From Candidatus Methylomirabilota bacterium (GTDB lineage: Bacteria; Methylomirabilota; Methylomirabilia; Rokubacteriales; CSP1-6), in contig DATFYA010000008.1 of NCBI GenBank assembly GCA_035315345.1, positions 30,970-94,969 of the forward strand: a stretch of 64,000 nt of DNA, in the 5' to 3' direction. The notes below the pieces were generated by a model that saw only the letters and a list, made by a program, of their open reading frames with translations, was not told where the DNA came from and searched no databases. This document shows positions 1 through 8,521 of this stretch, piece after piece. Positions within the stretch are counted from its first letter, which is position 1; each line of letters starts with the position of its first letter. The position numbers were made by a program, and so were the translations under genes.

Positions 1-48
1 GGCCCGGCGACCAAGAGCAGCAAGCAGAGGAGCGAGAGCCGGCCGCAT
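1..48 (-). CDS. Start of a truncated gene, probable exported protein
   Basis: Only the first 16 codons are inside the window; the gene continues beyond its left edge. An ATG at 48-46 lies one base after the TGA of the upstream binding-protein gene (TGA-G-ATG), so the two are probably translationally coupled in one operon. The visible residues are M-R-P followed by an Ala/Leu-rich stretch, which looks like the beginning of a signal peptide or first membrane helix. A permease or a second exported component of the same transporter is possible, but nothing in 16 residues identifies the family. Confidence 0.5.
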   Translation of the reverse strand, partial: MRPALAPLLAALGRRA

Positions 49-49
49 C

Positions 50-1645
50 TCACCGCCCGCTCCCGGGCGCGGACGGCGCCCCCGGACCCGGCTGATCGAC
101 CCAGACCCGGTCGAAGCGCGGGTTGCCGCTCGGATGCAGCCGCAGATTCCGCACCTCGCCGCGCGCCCGCCCCCAGTGAAGCCGCACGTACACCGGTATC
201 CACGGCACCTCCTCGGAGAGCATGGTCTGGGCGCGGAAGTACAGCCGCTGCCGCTCGGGTCGAAAGGAGACCTGGCTGCCCCGGATCAGGAGGTCGTCCA
301 TGGTCCGGTTGCGATAGAAGGACAGGTTGACCGCGGCGGCGCCCTTGGTCGCGCCCTCGCTGCTGGAGAGCGGGTAGAGGAGGAAATGCGGGTCGCCGGC
401 CTCGACCCGGGCCTCGATGAGCGCCATCTGGTGCTGGGCGTTTCGGGCGATCCGAAGGGCCACCTCGGGCGATTCGGTCTGGATGGGCACCGTGATGCCG
501 GCCGGGGCGAGCGAGGCACGGATGGCCTCGGCGACCCGCGTCTGGTCTCCGCGCTGGCCGTCGTCGCCGATCAGCAGGCTGATCGACGTTCCGCGGGCGA
601 GGCCGGCGTCGGCGAGGAGCCGCCTGGCGTTCGCCGCGCTGGCCTCGAGCACCGGCGGGCCGTCACGCCGCCCCCATACTCCCAGCGGCAGGAACGACAG
701 CAGCGGAACCCCGATCGGGGTGACCGCGGGAGCGATCAGCGCCGGGTCGAGCGCGGCGGCGACCGCCCGTCGGGCCTTTACCAGCTTGAACGGCTCCTTC
801 TCCGTGTTCAGGGCCACGTATCCGATGCCCCAGCTCGGCACCGAGAGCACGCCCGAGGGCCGCGACGGCGCCGTCGACAGGAGCACGACGTCGACGGCCA
901 GCGAGTCCAGCATCGCCTCGCCACGCGCGTCCTCGCCCGTGGCGAGGAAGACCAGGCGCGTGGACCGGGGAGTGCCGCCCCAGTAGCCCGGGTTCGCGTC
1001 GAGGACCACGCGGCCCTCGCTGGCCTCGGTCAGCACGAACGGGCCGGTGCCGATCCAGCGCTGGCCAAGGCTGCCGGTCAGCACGATCGAGAACGCGGGG
1101 TGCGCCAGCACCGCCGGGAGCGGTGCATAGGGCAGGAGCAGCCCGATCTGGACGGTCCGCGCGTCCACCGCCCGGATCCCCTTGATCACGCCCGGCGTAC
1201 CCCGGACCAGCCGTGGGGCCGCCGCATTGGGATTGGGGGCATGCGGGGCGTCCGGCTGGATGACGCGCGCCAGGCTCTCCACCACGTGCTGGGCCGTGAG
1301 CGGAGTGCCGTCATGGAACCGCACCCCGTCGCGGAGCCGGAAGGTCCACGCCAGCCCGTCGCGGGAGACCGACCACTGGGTGGCGAGGCCGGGCTCGATG
1401 TCGCTGCTGGCGTCGCGGTACTGCACCAGCGTGTCGAACATCTGGCGGGCGATGATCGCGACCGAGCCTTCCAGCGCGGTGGCCGGGTCGAGCGATGCGG
1501 CAATGGAGGCCAGGCCGACGCGAAGCGCGCCGCCCTGGGCGCCCGCGGGGCCGGCCAGCATCAAAGTGACCGCCACCGTCATCGCAATACGACAGAAAAC
1601 GCGCGGCAGACGACGGGGTGGTGGCGTGGAAGCTGCGCCTCGCAT
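50..1645 (-). CDS. ABC transporter substrate-binding protein, family 5 (peptide/nickel type)
   Basis: Predicted periplasmic binding protein of the Opp/Dpp family, which delivers oligopeptides or similar solutes to an ABC importer. From the ATG at 1645 it is 531 aa: a Sec-type signal ending near AGPAGAQ, then the family pattern ASLDPATA, LATQW, WTFRLRDGVRFHDGTPLTA and GTGPFVL. The reading frame is open upstream to a GTG at 1669. I prefer the ATG because a -10-like box (TATAAC) lies only 7 nt before it and the signal peptide follows directly. No permease or ATPase of this system is visible, but a gene starts one base after its stop and leaves the window. Substrate unknown. Confidence 0.85.
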   Translation of the reverse strand: MRGAASTPPPRRLPRVFCRIAMTVAVTLMLAGPAGAQGGALRVGLASIAASLDPATALEGSVAIIARQMFDTLVQYRDASSDIEPGLATQWSVSRDGLAWTFRLRDGVRFHDGTPLTAQHVVESLARVIQPDAPHAPNPNAAAPRLVRGTPGVIKGIRAVDARTVQIGLLLPYAPLPAVLAHPAFSIVLTGSLGQRWIGTGPFVLTEASEGRVVLDANPGYWGGTPRSTRLVFLATGEDARGEAMLDSLAVDVVLLSTAPSRPSGVLSVPSWGIGYVALNTEKEPFKLVKARRAVAAALDPALIAPAVTPIGVPLLSFLPLGVWGRRDGPPVLEASAANARRLLADAGLARGTSISLLIGDDGQRGDQTRVAEAIRASLAPAGITVPIQTESPEVALRIARNAQHQMALIEARVEAGDPHFLLYPLSSSEGATKGAAAVNLSFYRNRTMDDLLIRGSQVSFRPERQRLYFRAQTMLSEEVPWIPVYVRLHWGRARGEVRNLRLHPSGNPRFDRVWVDQPGPGAPSAPGSGR

Positions 1646-1652
1646 CGAGACG

Positions 1653-1683
1653 GTTATACGACGGAACACTTTCCAGTGCGCAA
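1653..1683 (-). promoter_or_regulatory. Putative promoter of the family-5 binding protein
   Basis: On the minus strand TTGCGC (1683-1678) is followed after 19 nt by TATAAC (1658-1653). The -10 box ends 7 nt before the ATG at 1645, so the transcript may be leaderless. The 19-nt spacer is long, so this is tentative. Confidence 0.35.
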
Positions 1684-1971
1684 GGACTCATCAGTTTGAT
1701 CAGCGTTGGTCATCGTCTGAGCGCACCGGCCCGCGATCGGCGCCCGCGAGGCGCGAATGCGCTCGGCTCGGGGCACATCGGCGTCATCGTGCGTGGCACC
1801 GAACCTGCTTTCCGTCTGTCAAGCGTTAAAGGAGGTGGTCGAGACGACGAGGAACCGCTCGCGAGGGGCCCCGGTTTCACTCGGTGAGTGCGATAGGTGA
1901 TCGCCCTGGAGGGAATCGGAGAAAGTGAAATGAAATCAAGCGCTCGCGAGGGCAAAAAGGGGCCAATTCGC

Positions 1972-2001
1972 TTGACTTACCGCGAAACGGGCTCCTATAC
2001 T
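1972..2001 (+). promoter_or_regulatory. Putative sigma70-type promoter of the proteasome operon
   Basis: TTGACT (1972-1977), 18 nt, TATACT (1996-2001), predicting a start near 2008 and an 80-nt leader before mpa. It is the best promoter match in the 1670-2089 gap. The rest of that gap holds the upstream region of the divergent binding-protein gene and a strong unused ribosome-site-like stretch (AAAGGAGG near 1828); no further gene is supported there. Confidence 0.6.
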
Positions 2002-2089
2002 GAGGTCACCTTTCGGAGGCTTGGGCGGAGCGCGACGCGAGACGCGCGCGGAAGTGCCCGATGGTTCACCCGGAAAGGAATGGGCGAAC

Positions 2090-3922
2090 ATGAAGGAGTT
2101 CGACAAGAAGGGCAATCCTAGCCGGGAGCCCGCGTCCGACGGAATGAAGGGGCTCTCGAAGTTCCTCCCCATGACCGACTCGAATTACCGGCGCCGCCTT
2201 ACCGAGTACGAGGTACAGGTCCAGGACCTTCAGGCCTATGTTCGCTCCCTGGAGACCGAGACCGGCCGACTCCGCAAGAAGCTCGAGGACGCTCCCAAGG
2301 AGTTCATGATCCTCGAGAACAAGCTCCGGGAAGCCAACCGCCAGCTCGTCCAGGCCTTCAACCAGAACGAGAAGCTGGTCAACACGCTCTACGAGGCCCG
2401 CGAGCAGATCACCTCGCTGAAGGAAGAGGTCGACAAGCTCTGCGCGCCGCCCTCGACCTACGGGGTGTTCCTCTCGATCAACGAGGACGCCACCGTCAAC
2501 ATCCTCTCGCAGGGCCGCAAGGTGAAGGTGAACCTCCACCCGTCGATCAAGGCCGAGGAGATCAAGCCCGGTCAAGAGCTGGTGCTGAACGAAGGCCTGA
2601 ACGTGGTGGAGACCGCCGGCTACGAGATCCAGGGCGAGGTCGTGGTGCTCAAGGAAGTGCTGGACGAGGAGCGCGCCATCGTCACCCAGCGCGCCGACGA
2701 GGACCGCGTCGGCATCATCGCGGATCCGCTGCGCCAGGTGAAGCTCAAGATCGGCGATCACCTGCTCATCGACGCCAAGAGCGGCTACCTCCTCGAGAAG
2801 CTCCCCAAGAGCGAGGTCGAGGACCTCTCGCTCGAGGAAGTGCCCGACATCTCCTACGACGACATCGGCGGGCTCGGCAGCCAGATCGAAACCATCAAGG
2901 ACGCGGTCGAGCTGCCCTACCTCTACGCCGACTACTACAAGGAGCACCACCTCGCGCCGCCGAAGGGCGTGCTCCTGTACGGACCTCCCGGCTGCGGCAA
3001 GACCATGATCGCCAAGGCGGTCGCCAACAACCTGGCCGCCCGCATCTCGGAGAAGCGCGGCGAGAAGGTCAAGGGCTTCTTCCTCAACATCAAGGGCCCC
3101 GAGCTGCTCAACAAGTACGTCGGTGAGACCGAGCGCAAGATCCGCGAGATCTTCATCAAGGCGCGCGAGAAGGCCGCCGAGGACGTGCCGGTGGTGGTGT
3201 TCTTCGACGAGATGGACGCCCTGTTCCGCACCCGCGGGTCGGGCATCTCCTCCGACGTGGAGACGACGATCGTGCCGCAGCTGCTGGCCGAGATCGACGG
3301 CGTGGAGCACCTGAAGAACGTCATCGTCATCGGCGCCTCCAACCGCCAGGACCTCATCGACCCGGCCATCCTGCGTCCCGGCCGGCTCGACGTGAAGATC
3401 AAGATCGAGCGGCCCGACGCCGCCTCCGCGGTCGACATCTTCAACAAGTACATGACCGTCGAGCTGCCCATCCACGAGGACGAGATCCGGCAGAGCAGCG
3501 GCGACACGCAGGGCGCGGTGGATCGCATGATCGCGGCCACCATCGAGGAGATGTACAGCCTCGGCGAGGAGAACCGCTTCCTCGAGGTCACCTACGCCAA
3601 CGGCGACAAGGAGGTCCTCTACTTCAAGGACTTCTCCTCGGGCGCGATGATCGAGTCGGTCGTGCGCCGGGCCAAGAAGCTCGCGCTGAAGCGCTACATC
3701 CAGCTCAGCGAGAAGGGCATCAAGGTCGAGGACCTGCTCAACGCGGTCCGCGAGGAGTTCAAGGAGAACGAGGATCTGCCCAACACCACGAATCCCGACG
3801 ATTGGGCCAAGATCGCGGGCAAGAAGGGCGAGCGGATCGTGTACGTGAAGCCGCTCATGGGCGAGACGAAGGAAAAGCAGCGCGCCGTCGAGCGCGTGAT
3901 CAATACCGGCCAGTACCTGTAG
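2090..3922 (+). CDS. mpa: Proteasome-associated AAA+ ATPase (Mpa/ARC)
   Basis: Hexameric unfoldase that recognises pupylated proteins and feeds them into the 20S proteasome. The protein is 610 aa from the ATG at 2090, which has GGAAAGGA about 9 nt upstream; a TTG at 2021 would add 23 unconserved residues. Order of domains: charged N-terminus, long coiled coil (about 30-115, the Pup-binding part in the family), two OB-like domains (about 118-255), then the AAA module. Walker A GPPGCGKT is at 298-305 and Walker B VVFFDEMD has its Asp-Glu at 373-374. The extreme C-terminus is GQYL, the docking tail that opens the proteasome gate in mycobacterial Mpa. First gene of the locus, followed by a strong hairpin and dop. 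Confidence 0.97.
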   Translation: MKEFDKKGNPSREPASDGMKGLSKFLPMTDSNYRRRLTEYEVQVQDLQAYVRSLETETGRLRKKLEDAPKEFMILENKLREANRQLVQAFNQNEKLVNTLYEAREQITSLKEEVDKLCAPPSTYGVFLSINEDATVNILSQGRKVKVNLHPSIKAEEIKPGQELVLNEGLNVVETAGYEIQGEVVVLKEVLDEERAIVTQRADEDRVGIIADPLRQVKLKIGDHLLIDAKSGYLLEKLPKSEVEDLSLEEVPDISYDDIGGLGSQIETIKDAVELPYLYADYYKEHHLAPPKGVLLYGPPGCGKTMIAKAVANNLAARISEKRGEKVKGFFLNIKGPELLNKYVGETERKIREIFIKAREKAAEDVPVVVFFDEMDALFRTRGSGISSDVETTIVPQLLAEIDGVEHLKNVIVIGASNRQDLIDPAILRPGRLDVKIKIERPDAASAVDIFNKYMTVELPIHEDEIRQSSGDTQGAVDRMIAATIEEMYSLGEENRFLEVTYANGDKEVLYFKDFSSGAMIESVVRRAKKLALKRYIQLSEKGIKVEDLLNAVREEFKENEDLPNTTNPDDWAKIAGKKGERIVYVKPLMGETKEKQRAVERVINTGQYL

Positions 3923-3928
3923 GCCCTG

Positions 3929-3961
3929 CGGCGGGGGGGAGCGCTGGGCTCCCCCCCGCCG
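3929..3961 (+). terminator. Strong hairpin between mpa and dop
   Basis: A perfect 14-bp GC stem (3929-3942 with 3948-3961) closes a 5-nt loop just after the mpa stop. The downstream bases (TGTGTCTTTC) are only weakly U-rich, so it may act as a partial terminator, an attenuator or a 3'-end stabiliser that sets mpa against dop-prcBA levels. Confidence 0.55.
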
Positions 3962-4005
3962 TGTGTCTTTCAATGCCCAGCACGATCGAAGACCCGGGGA
4001 CGTCA

Positions 4006-5505
4006 ATGGCGATTCCGAAGGTGATGGGGATCGAGACCGAATACGGAATCACGGTCAAGAACCAGCCCGACTTCAACCCGATTCTCTCCTCGCTGCTGCT
4101 GATCAACTCCTACGAGACCTACCGGTCCTCCCGCATCCGCTGGGACTACGAGGCGGAGAGTCCCCTGCGGGACGCCCGCGGCTTCGAGTACATGGAGGAC
4201 AAGGAGGTCCCCTCGAAGGAAGAGTCGCGTCTGATCAATCTCATCCTCTCCAACGGCGCGCGCTTCTACGTGGACCACGCCCATCCCGAGTACTCCTCCC
4301 CGGAGACGACCAACCCACGCGACTGCGTGATCTGGGACCGGGCGGGCGAGCGCATCCTGAACCTCTCGCGCACCCGGGCCGAGGCGGTGTCGCCCCCCGA
4401 GCAGCGCATCCTCATCTACAAGAACAACACCGACTCGAAGGGCAACTCCTACGGCACCCACGAGAACTACCTCATGGACCGCAAGGTCCCCTTCGCCCGC
4501 ATCGTCCAGTACCTGCTCCCCTTCTTCGTGAGCCGGCAGATCTTCACCGGCGCGGGCAAGGTGGGGGCGGAGAACAACACCGAGTTCTGCGAGTTCCAGG
4601 TCTCCCAGCGGGCCGACTTCCTGGAGACCGAGGTGGGGCTGGAGACGATGCACAGCCGGCCCATCATCAACACCCGCGACGAGCCGCACGCCGACCCCGA
4701 GAAGTACCGCCGGCTCCACGTCATCGTGGGCGACGCCAACATGAGTGAGGTCTCCAACTACCTCAAGTGCGGCACCATGGCCATCGTGCTCAGCATGATC
4801 GAGGACGACTTCATCGACCGCGACCTGTCGCTGGACAGCCCGGTGCTCTCGTACCGTCGCGTATCGCGCGACCTCTCGTGTCGCGAGGTCATGCGGATGA
4901 AGGACGGCCGCTCTCTCAGCGCGGTGGATCTGCAGCGCGAGTTCCTGGACCTGGCCCATCGCTACTACCGCGAGCGCGAGCACGAGCCGTGGGTCGACGA
5001 CGTGATGGCGCGCTGGGGGTCGGTGCTGGATCGCCTCGCCGCGGATCCCATGAGCCTGGAACGCGAGCTCGACTGGGTGATCAAGCGGCACATCATCGAG
5101 AACTACATGGCCAAGCACGGCTGCGACTGGTCGGATTCCCGGGTCGCCATGATCGACCTGCAGTACCACGACATCCGGCCGAGCAAGGGCCTCTACTACA
5201 AGCTGGAGGAATCGGACGCGGTCGAGCGCCTCACCACCGAGGACGAGGTGACCAAGGCGATCTACGACCCGCCCAAGGACACCCGGGCCTATTTCCGCGG
5301 GATGTGCCTGCAGAAGTATTCCGACGAGGTGGTCTCCGCTTCGTGGGACTCGGTGATCTTCGATCTGAAGGAAGGCCCGCTCAAGAAGATCTTCATGCTG
5401 GAGCCGCTCCGGGGCACCGAGGCGCACGTGCGGCAGCTCTTCGACGAATCGCCCAGCGCGGGCGACCTGCTCCGCAATCTCGGCAAGCCGAGCGGCGACT
5501 TCTAG
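4006..5505 (+). CDS. dop: Pup deamidase/depupylase (Dop)
   Basis: Member of the glutamine-synthetase-like PafA/Dop family; in known systems it deamidates the C-terminal Gln of Pup and removes Pup from substrates. It is 499 aa from the ATG at 4006, with GGGGA 5 nt upstream; an earlier in-frame ATG at 3973 has no ribosome site. Dop-type signatures are GIETEYGI at the N-terminus, [59 protein letters not shown] and, near the end, DTRAYFRGMC and ASWDSVIFDL. The last two and the RWDYE loop distinguish it from the PafA paralogue encoded at 7118. prcB starts one base after its stop, leaving no space for the pup gene found here in actinobacteria. Confidence 0.95.
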   Translation: MAIPKVMGIETEYGITVKNQPDFNPILSSLLLINSYETYRSSRIRWDYEAESPLRDARGFEYMEDKEVPSKEESRLINLILSNGARFYVDHAHPEYSSPETTNPRDCVIWDRAGERILNLSRTRAEAVSPPEQRILIYKNNTDSKGNSYGTHENYLMDRKVPFARIVQYLLPFFVSRQIFTGAGKVGAENNTEFCEFQVSQRADFLETEVGLETMHSRPIINTRDEPHADPEKYRRLHVIVGDANMSEVSNYLKCGTMAIVLSMIEDDFIDRDLSLDSPVLSYRRVSRDLSCREVMRMKDGRSLSAVDLQREFLDLAHRYYREREHEPWVDDVMARWGSVLDRLAADPMSLERELDWVIKRHIIENYMAKHGCDWSDSRVAMIDLQYHDIRPSKGLYYKLEESDAVERLTTEDEVTKAIYDPPKDTRAYFRGMCLQKYSDEVVSASWDSVIFDLKEGPLKKIFMLEPLRGTEAHVRQLFDESPSAGDLLRNLGKPSGDF

Positions 5506-5506
5506 G

Positions 5507-6328
5507 ATGCTCGAGGAGCGCGGGTCCGGCGGCGTCTGGAAGGGCGCCTTCTTCGACTATTCGACCTCGAGCTTCGCCGAGATCCTCAATCGCGCGGCCC
5601 CTCACCTCCTCCCGGGCCGCTCCGAGTCCGGCGCGGACGACGCGGGCGCGCCGTCGGTGCCCCACGGCACCACCGTGCTGGCGATCCGGTACCGCGACGG
5701 GGTCATCATGGCGGGCGACCGCCAGGCGAGCGAGGGCTACCAGGTGGCCCATCGCCGCATCGACAAGATCTTCAAGGCCGACGACCTCTCCGGCGTCGGC
5801 ATCGCGGGGGCGGCGGGCCCGGCCATGGAGATGGCCCGGCTCTTCCAGACCGAGCTCGAGCACTACGAGAAGGTCGAGGGCGAGAACCTCTCGCTCGAGG
5901 GCAAGGCCAACAAGCTCGGCCAGATGATCCGCATGAACCTGCCCATGGCCATGCAGGGCCTGGTGGTGGTGCCGATCTTCGCCGGCTTCGACGAGCGCTC
6001 CGGGTTGGGCCGCCTCTTCAAGTACGACGTGACCGGCGGCCGTTACGAGGAGACCGACTACTTCGCCCAGGGCTCGGGCGGCAAGGACGCGCGCGACTCG
6101 CTCAAGAAGCGCTTCAAGCGCGACATGAGCCGCGACGAGGCCCTACGGGTGGCGATCGAGGCCCTCATCGACGCGGCCGACGAGGATCTCGGCACCGGCG
6201 GGCCCGATCTGCAGCGGGGCATCGTGCCCTCGGTGAAGACGATCACCCGCTCCGGCTTCGCGGACGTCGCCGACGACGAGATCCGGCGTCACTGCGAAGC
6301 GATCCTCAACGACCGCAACCGCCTCTAG
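5507..6328 (+). CDS. prcB: 20S proteasome beta subunit
   Basis: Catalytic subunit of the proteasome, an N-terminal-nucleophile hydrolase. The 273-aa precursor has a propeptide of 54 residues; the junction is PHG-TTVLAIRYRDG, so Thr55 is the predicted nucleophile exposed by self-cleavage. The conserved GDRQAS segment (Asp) and a Lys in the RRIDKIFK stretch match the remaining active-site residues of the family. The ATG follows the dop stop after one base, so translation is coupled. The propeptide does not resemble Pup. Assembly with the alpha subunit encoded next (16-nt gap) would give the usual alpha7-beta7-beta7-alpha7 barrel. Confidence 0.96.
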   Translation: MLEERGSGGVWKGAFFDYSTSSFAEILNRAAPHLLPGRSESGADDAGAPSVPHGTTVLAIRYRDGVIMAGDRQASEGYQVAHRRIDKIFKADDLSGVGIAGAAGPAMEMARLFQTELEHYEKVEGENLSLEGKANKLGQMIRMNLPMAMQGLVVVPIFAGFDERSGLGRLFKYDVTGGRYEETDYFAQGSGGKDARDSLKKRFKRDMSRDEALRVAIEALIDAADEDLGTGGPDLQRGIVPSVKTITRSGFADVADDEIRRHCEAILNDRNRL

Positions 6329-6344
6329 CCCGCGAGCGCGCCCC

Positions 6345-7037
6345 ATGCCGCTGCCCTACTACGTCTCCCCCGAGCAGATGATGAAGGACAAGGCGGAGTA
6401 TGCCCGCAAGGGCATCTCCCGCGGCCGGGCCATCGTCGCCATCGAGTACCGCGACGGGGTGCTGCTGGTGGCCGAGAACCCCTCGACCCTCCTCCACAAG
6501 ATCTCGGAGATCTACGACCGCATCGCCTTCGCGGGAGTGGGCAAGTACAACGAGTTCGAGAACCTCCGGGTGGCCGGGGTGCGCCACGCCGACATCAAGG
6601 GCTATTCGTACAGCCGGGGCGACGTCAGCGCCAAGTCGCTGGCCAACGCCTACTCGCAGGCCCTCGGCAATATCTTCACCCAGGACATCAAGCCGTTCGA
6701 GGTCGAGGTGCTGGTGGTGGAGGTCGGCGACAACAACGGCACCAAGAACGAGATCTACCACATCCTCTACGACGGCACGATCGAGGACGAGAAGAACTAC
6801 GCGGCGATGGGCGGGCAGTCCGAGGAGATCCGCCGCTATCTGAAGGACAACTTCCAGGACAGCCTGGATCTCTCCCAGGCCCTGCGGCTCGGCGTGCGCG
6901 CCCTGATGGTGACCCAGAACAAGACCCTCACCGAGCGCGACCTCGAGGTCGCGGTGCTCGATCGCACCAAGGAGCGCCGCAAGTTCCGGCGCATCCCGGC
7001 CGAGGTCCTGCACCAGCTCCTCAGCGAAACCAGCTAG
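6345..7037 (+). CDS. prcA: 20S proteasome alpha subunit
   Basis: Non-catalytic outer ring subunit, 230 aa. It begins with the typical alpha N-terminus ([20 protein letters not shown]), which forms the gate, followed by the proteasome fold with [23 protein letters not shown]; there is no Thr nucleophile and no propeptide. It starts 16 nt after prcB and is followed by two small hairpins. The C-terminal tail of Mpa (GQYL) would dock into pockets between alpha subunits. Confidence 0.95.
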   Translation: MPLPYYVSPEQMMKDKAEYARKGISRGRAIVAIEYRDGVLLVAENPSTLLHKISEIYDRIAFAGVGKYNEFENLRVAGVRHADIKGYSYSRGDVSAKSLANAYSQALGNIFTQDIKPFEVEVLVVEVGDNNGTKNEIYHILYDGTIEDEKNYAAMGGQSEEIRRYLKDNFQDSLDLSQALRLGVRALMVTQNKTLTERDLEVAVLDRTKERRKFRRIPAEVLHQLLSETS

Positions 7038-7081
7038 CCTCGACCGGCCGGGCCGTCGAGGTCCCCTCCCAGGGGTTTCTT
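7038..7081 (+). terminator. Hairpins after prcA
   Basis: Two inverted repeats follow the prcA stop: CCTCGAC/GTCGAGG (7038-7044 with 7055-7061) and CCCCT/AGGGG (7063-7067 with 7071-7075). The second is followed by TTTCTT. Together they look like a modest intrinsic terminator closing mpa-dop-prcBA before pafA. Confidence 0.4.
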
Positions 7082-7108
7082 GCCCCGCGGCTCCTCCCCT
7101 GCTACCCT
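7080..7108 (+). promoter_or_regulatory. Putative pafA promoter
   Basis: TTGCCC (7080-7085), 17 nt, TACCCT (7103-7108). The -10 ends 9 nt before the pafA ATG, which would give an almost leaderless transcript. A GAGGG at 7110-7114 could also serve as a ribosome site for read-through mRNA. Confidence 0.4.
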
Positions 7109-7117
7109 GAGGGCCAC

Positions 7118-8473
7118 ATGAAGCGCCGGATCTTCGGGCTCGAGAACGAATACGGCCTCACCTGCACCCTGAACGGCCAGCGTCGTCTGTCTCCCGACAA
7201 CGTGGCGCGGTACCTCTTCGAGAAGGTGATCCCGGGGGCCCGGAACGCCAACGTCTTCCTGGAGAACGGCGCCCGGCTCTACCTGGACACCGGCTTCCAT
7301 CCCGAGTACGCCACCCCCGAGTGTGACGACATCGCGGATCTCGTCATCCACGACAAGGCGGGCGAGCGGATCGTGGAGGACCTGCTGCACCAGGCCGAGA
7401 AGCGGCTGCGCGAGGACGGCATCTCCGGTCACATCCTGCTCTTCAAGAACAACACCGACTCCGCGGGCAACTCGTACGGCTGCCACGAGAACTACCTGGT
7501 CAGCCGCGACGTCTCGTTCCAGCGCCTGGCCGAAGGCCTGATCCCGTTCTTCGTGACCCGGCAGATCTTCGCGGGCGCCGGCAAGGTACTGCAGACTCCG
7601 CGCGGCTTCCACTACTGCCTCTCGCAGCGGGCCCAGCACATCTGCCAGGAGATCTCGGGCGCCACCACCTCGTCCCGCTCGATCATCAACACCCGCGACG
7701 AGCCGCACGCCGACGCCGAGAAGTATCGCCGCCTGCACGTGATCGTGGGCGACTCCAACATGTCCGAGGTCGCGACCTACCTGAAAGTGGGGACCACCGC
7801 GCTCATCCTGGACATGATCGAGGATGGCCACTTCGACCGGGACTACAGCCTGCAGTCCCCGGTGCAGGCCATCCGGGACATCAGTCACGATCCGACGCTG
7901 CGCGAGACGATCCGGCTGAAGGACGGCCGGGCCATCACCCCGCTGCAGCTGCAGATGGAGTACCTCGAGCACGCGACCCGCTACGTGGCCGCCATCGACG
8001 CCGATCCGATCACCCGCGACGTGCTCGCCCGCTGGACCTACGTGATCGAGCAGCTCGCCGACGATCCCATGCAGCTGAACCGGGAAGTCGACTGGGTGAT
8101 CAAGCAGCAGCTGATCCAGGCCTACATGGAGAAGAACCGTCTGTCCTGGCGGGACCCCAAGGTCTCGCTCATGGACCTTCAGTACCACGACATCCGGCCC
8201 GACAAGGGGCTGTACTTCAGTCTGGTGCGTCGCGACCTGGTGGACCGCATCACCGACGATGAATCCATCGAGCGCGCCAAGCATGTGCCCCCGCAGACCA
8301 CGCGGGCCCGGCTGCGGGGCGAATTCATCCGTCAGGCCAACCTCAAGGGCAAGGACTACCGAGTGGACTGGGTCTATCTCAAGCTCAACGATCCGGAGCG
8401 CGAGACGATTCTCTGCAAGGACCCATTCCAGAGCCACGACGAGCGCGTCGAGCGACTGATCCGCTCGTTCTAG
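7118..8473 (+). CDS. pafA: Pup--protein ligase (PafA)
   Basis: ATP-dependent ligase that joins the C-terminal glutamate of Pup to substrate lysines. It is 451 aa, the family's usual size. Signatures are [71 protein letters not shown] and, at the end, [12 protein letters not shown] with [17 protein letters not shown]. These match PafA rather than Dop: no RWDYE insertion loop, and a Cys in the GCHENY segment. The gene closes the proteasome locus; the downstream gene is glgB, unrelated in function. Confidence 0.95.
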   Translation: MKRRIFGLENEYGLTCTLNGQRRLSPDNVARYLFEKVIPGARNANVFLENGARLYLDTGFHPEYATPECDDIADLVIHDKAGERIVEDLLHQAEKRLREDGISGHILLFKNNTDSAGNSYGCHENYLVSRDVSFQRLAEGLIPFFVTRQIFAGAGKVLQTPRGFHYCLSQRAQHICQEISGATTSSRSIINTRDEPHADAEKYRRLHVIVGDSNMSEVATYLKVGTTALILDMIEDGHFDRDYSLQSPVQAIRDISHDPTLRETIRLKDGRAITPLQLQMEYLEHATRYVAAIDADPITRDVLARWTYVIEQLADDPMQLNREVDWVIKQQLIQAYMEKNRLSWRDPKVSLMDLQYHDIRPDKGLYFSLVRRDLVDRITDDESIERAKHVPPQTTRARLRGEFIRQANLKGKDYRVDWVYLKLNDPERETILCKDPFQSHDERVERLIRSF

Positions 8474-8521
8474 ACACCCCGCTCGCGCGGTTCCCGGCGG
8501 GCGGCGCAGGACCGACCGACC

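Noticed and set aside
1930..2121. A 63-codon frame ahead of mpa ending in Gln-Glu-Gly-Gln-Ser, considered as a possible Pup
   Set aside because: It overlaps the operon promoter and the mpa start, does not end in Gly-Gly-Gln/Glu and is basic, not acidic like Pup.
2066..4006. Very long antisense open frame across mpa, and similar ones opposite dop, prcA/pafA, glgX and gdhA
   Set aside because: High-GC coding DNA commonly leaves long antisense frames open; their translations are low-complexity and resemble no family, while the sense frames are unambiguous.
5507..5668. Pup fused to the PrcB propeptide
   Set aside because: The 54-residue propeptide has no Gly-Gly-Glu end or Pup-like acidic helix; it looks like an ordinary beta-subunit propeptide.
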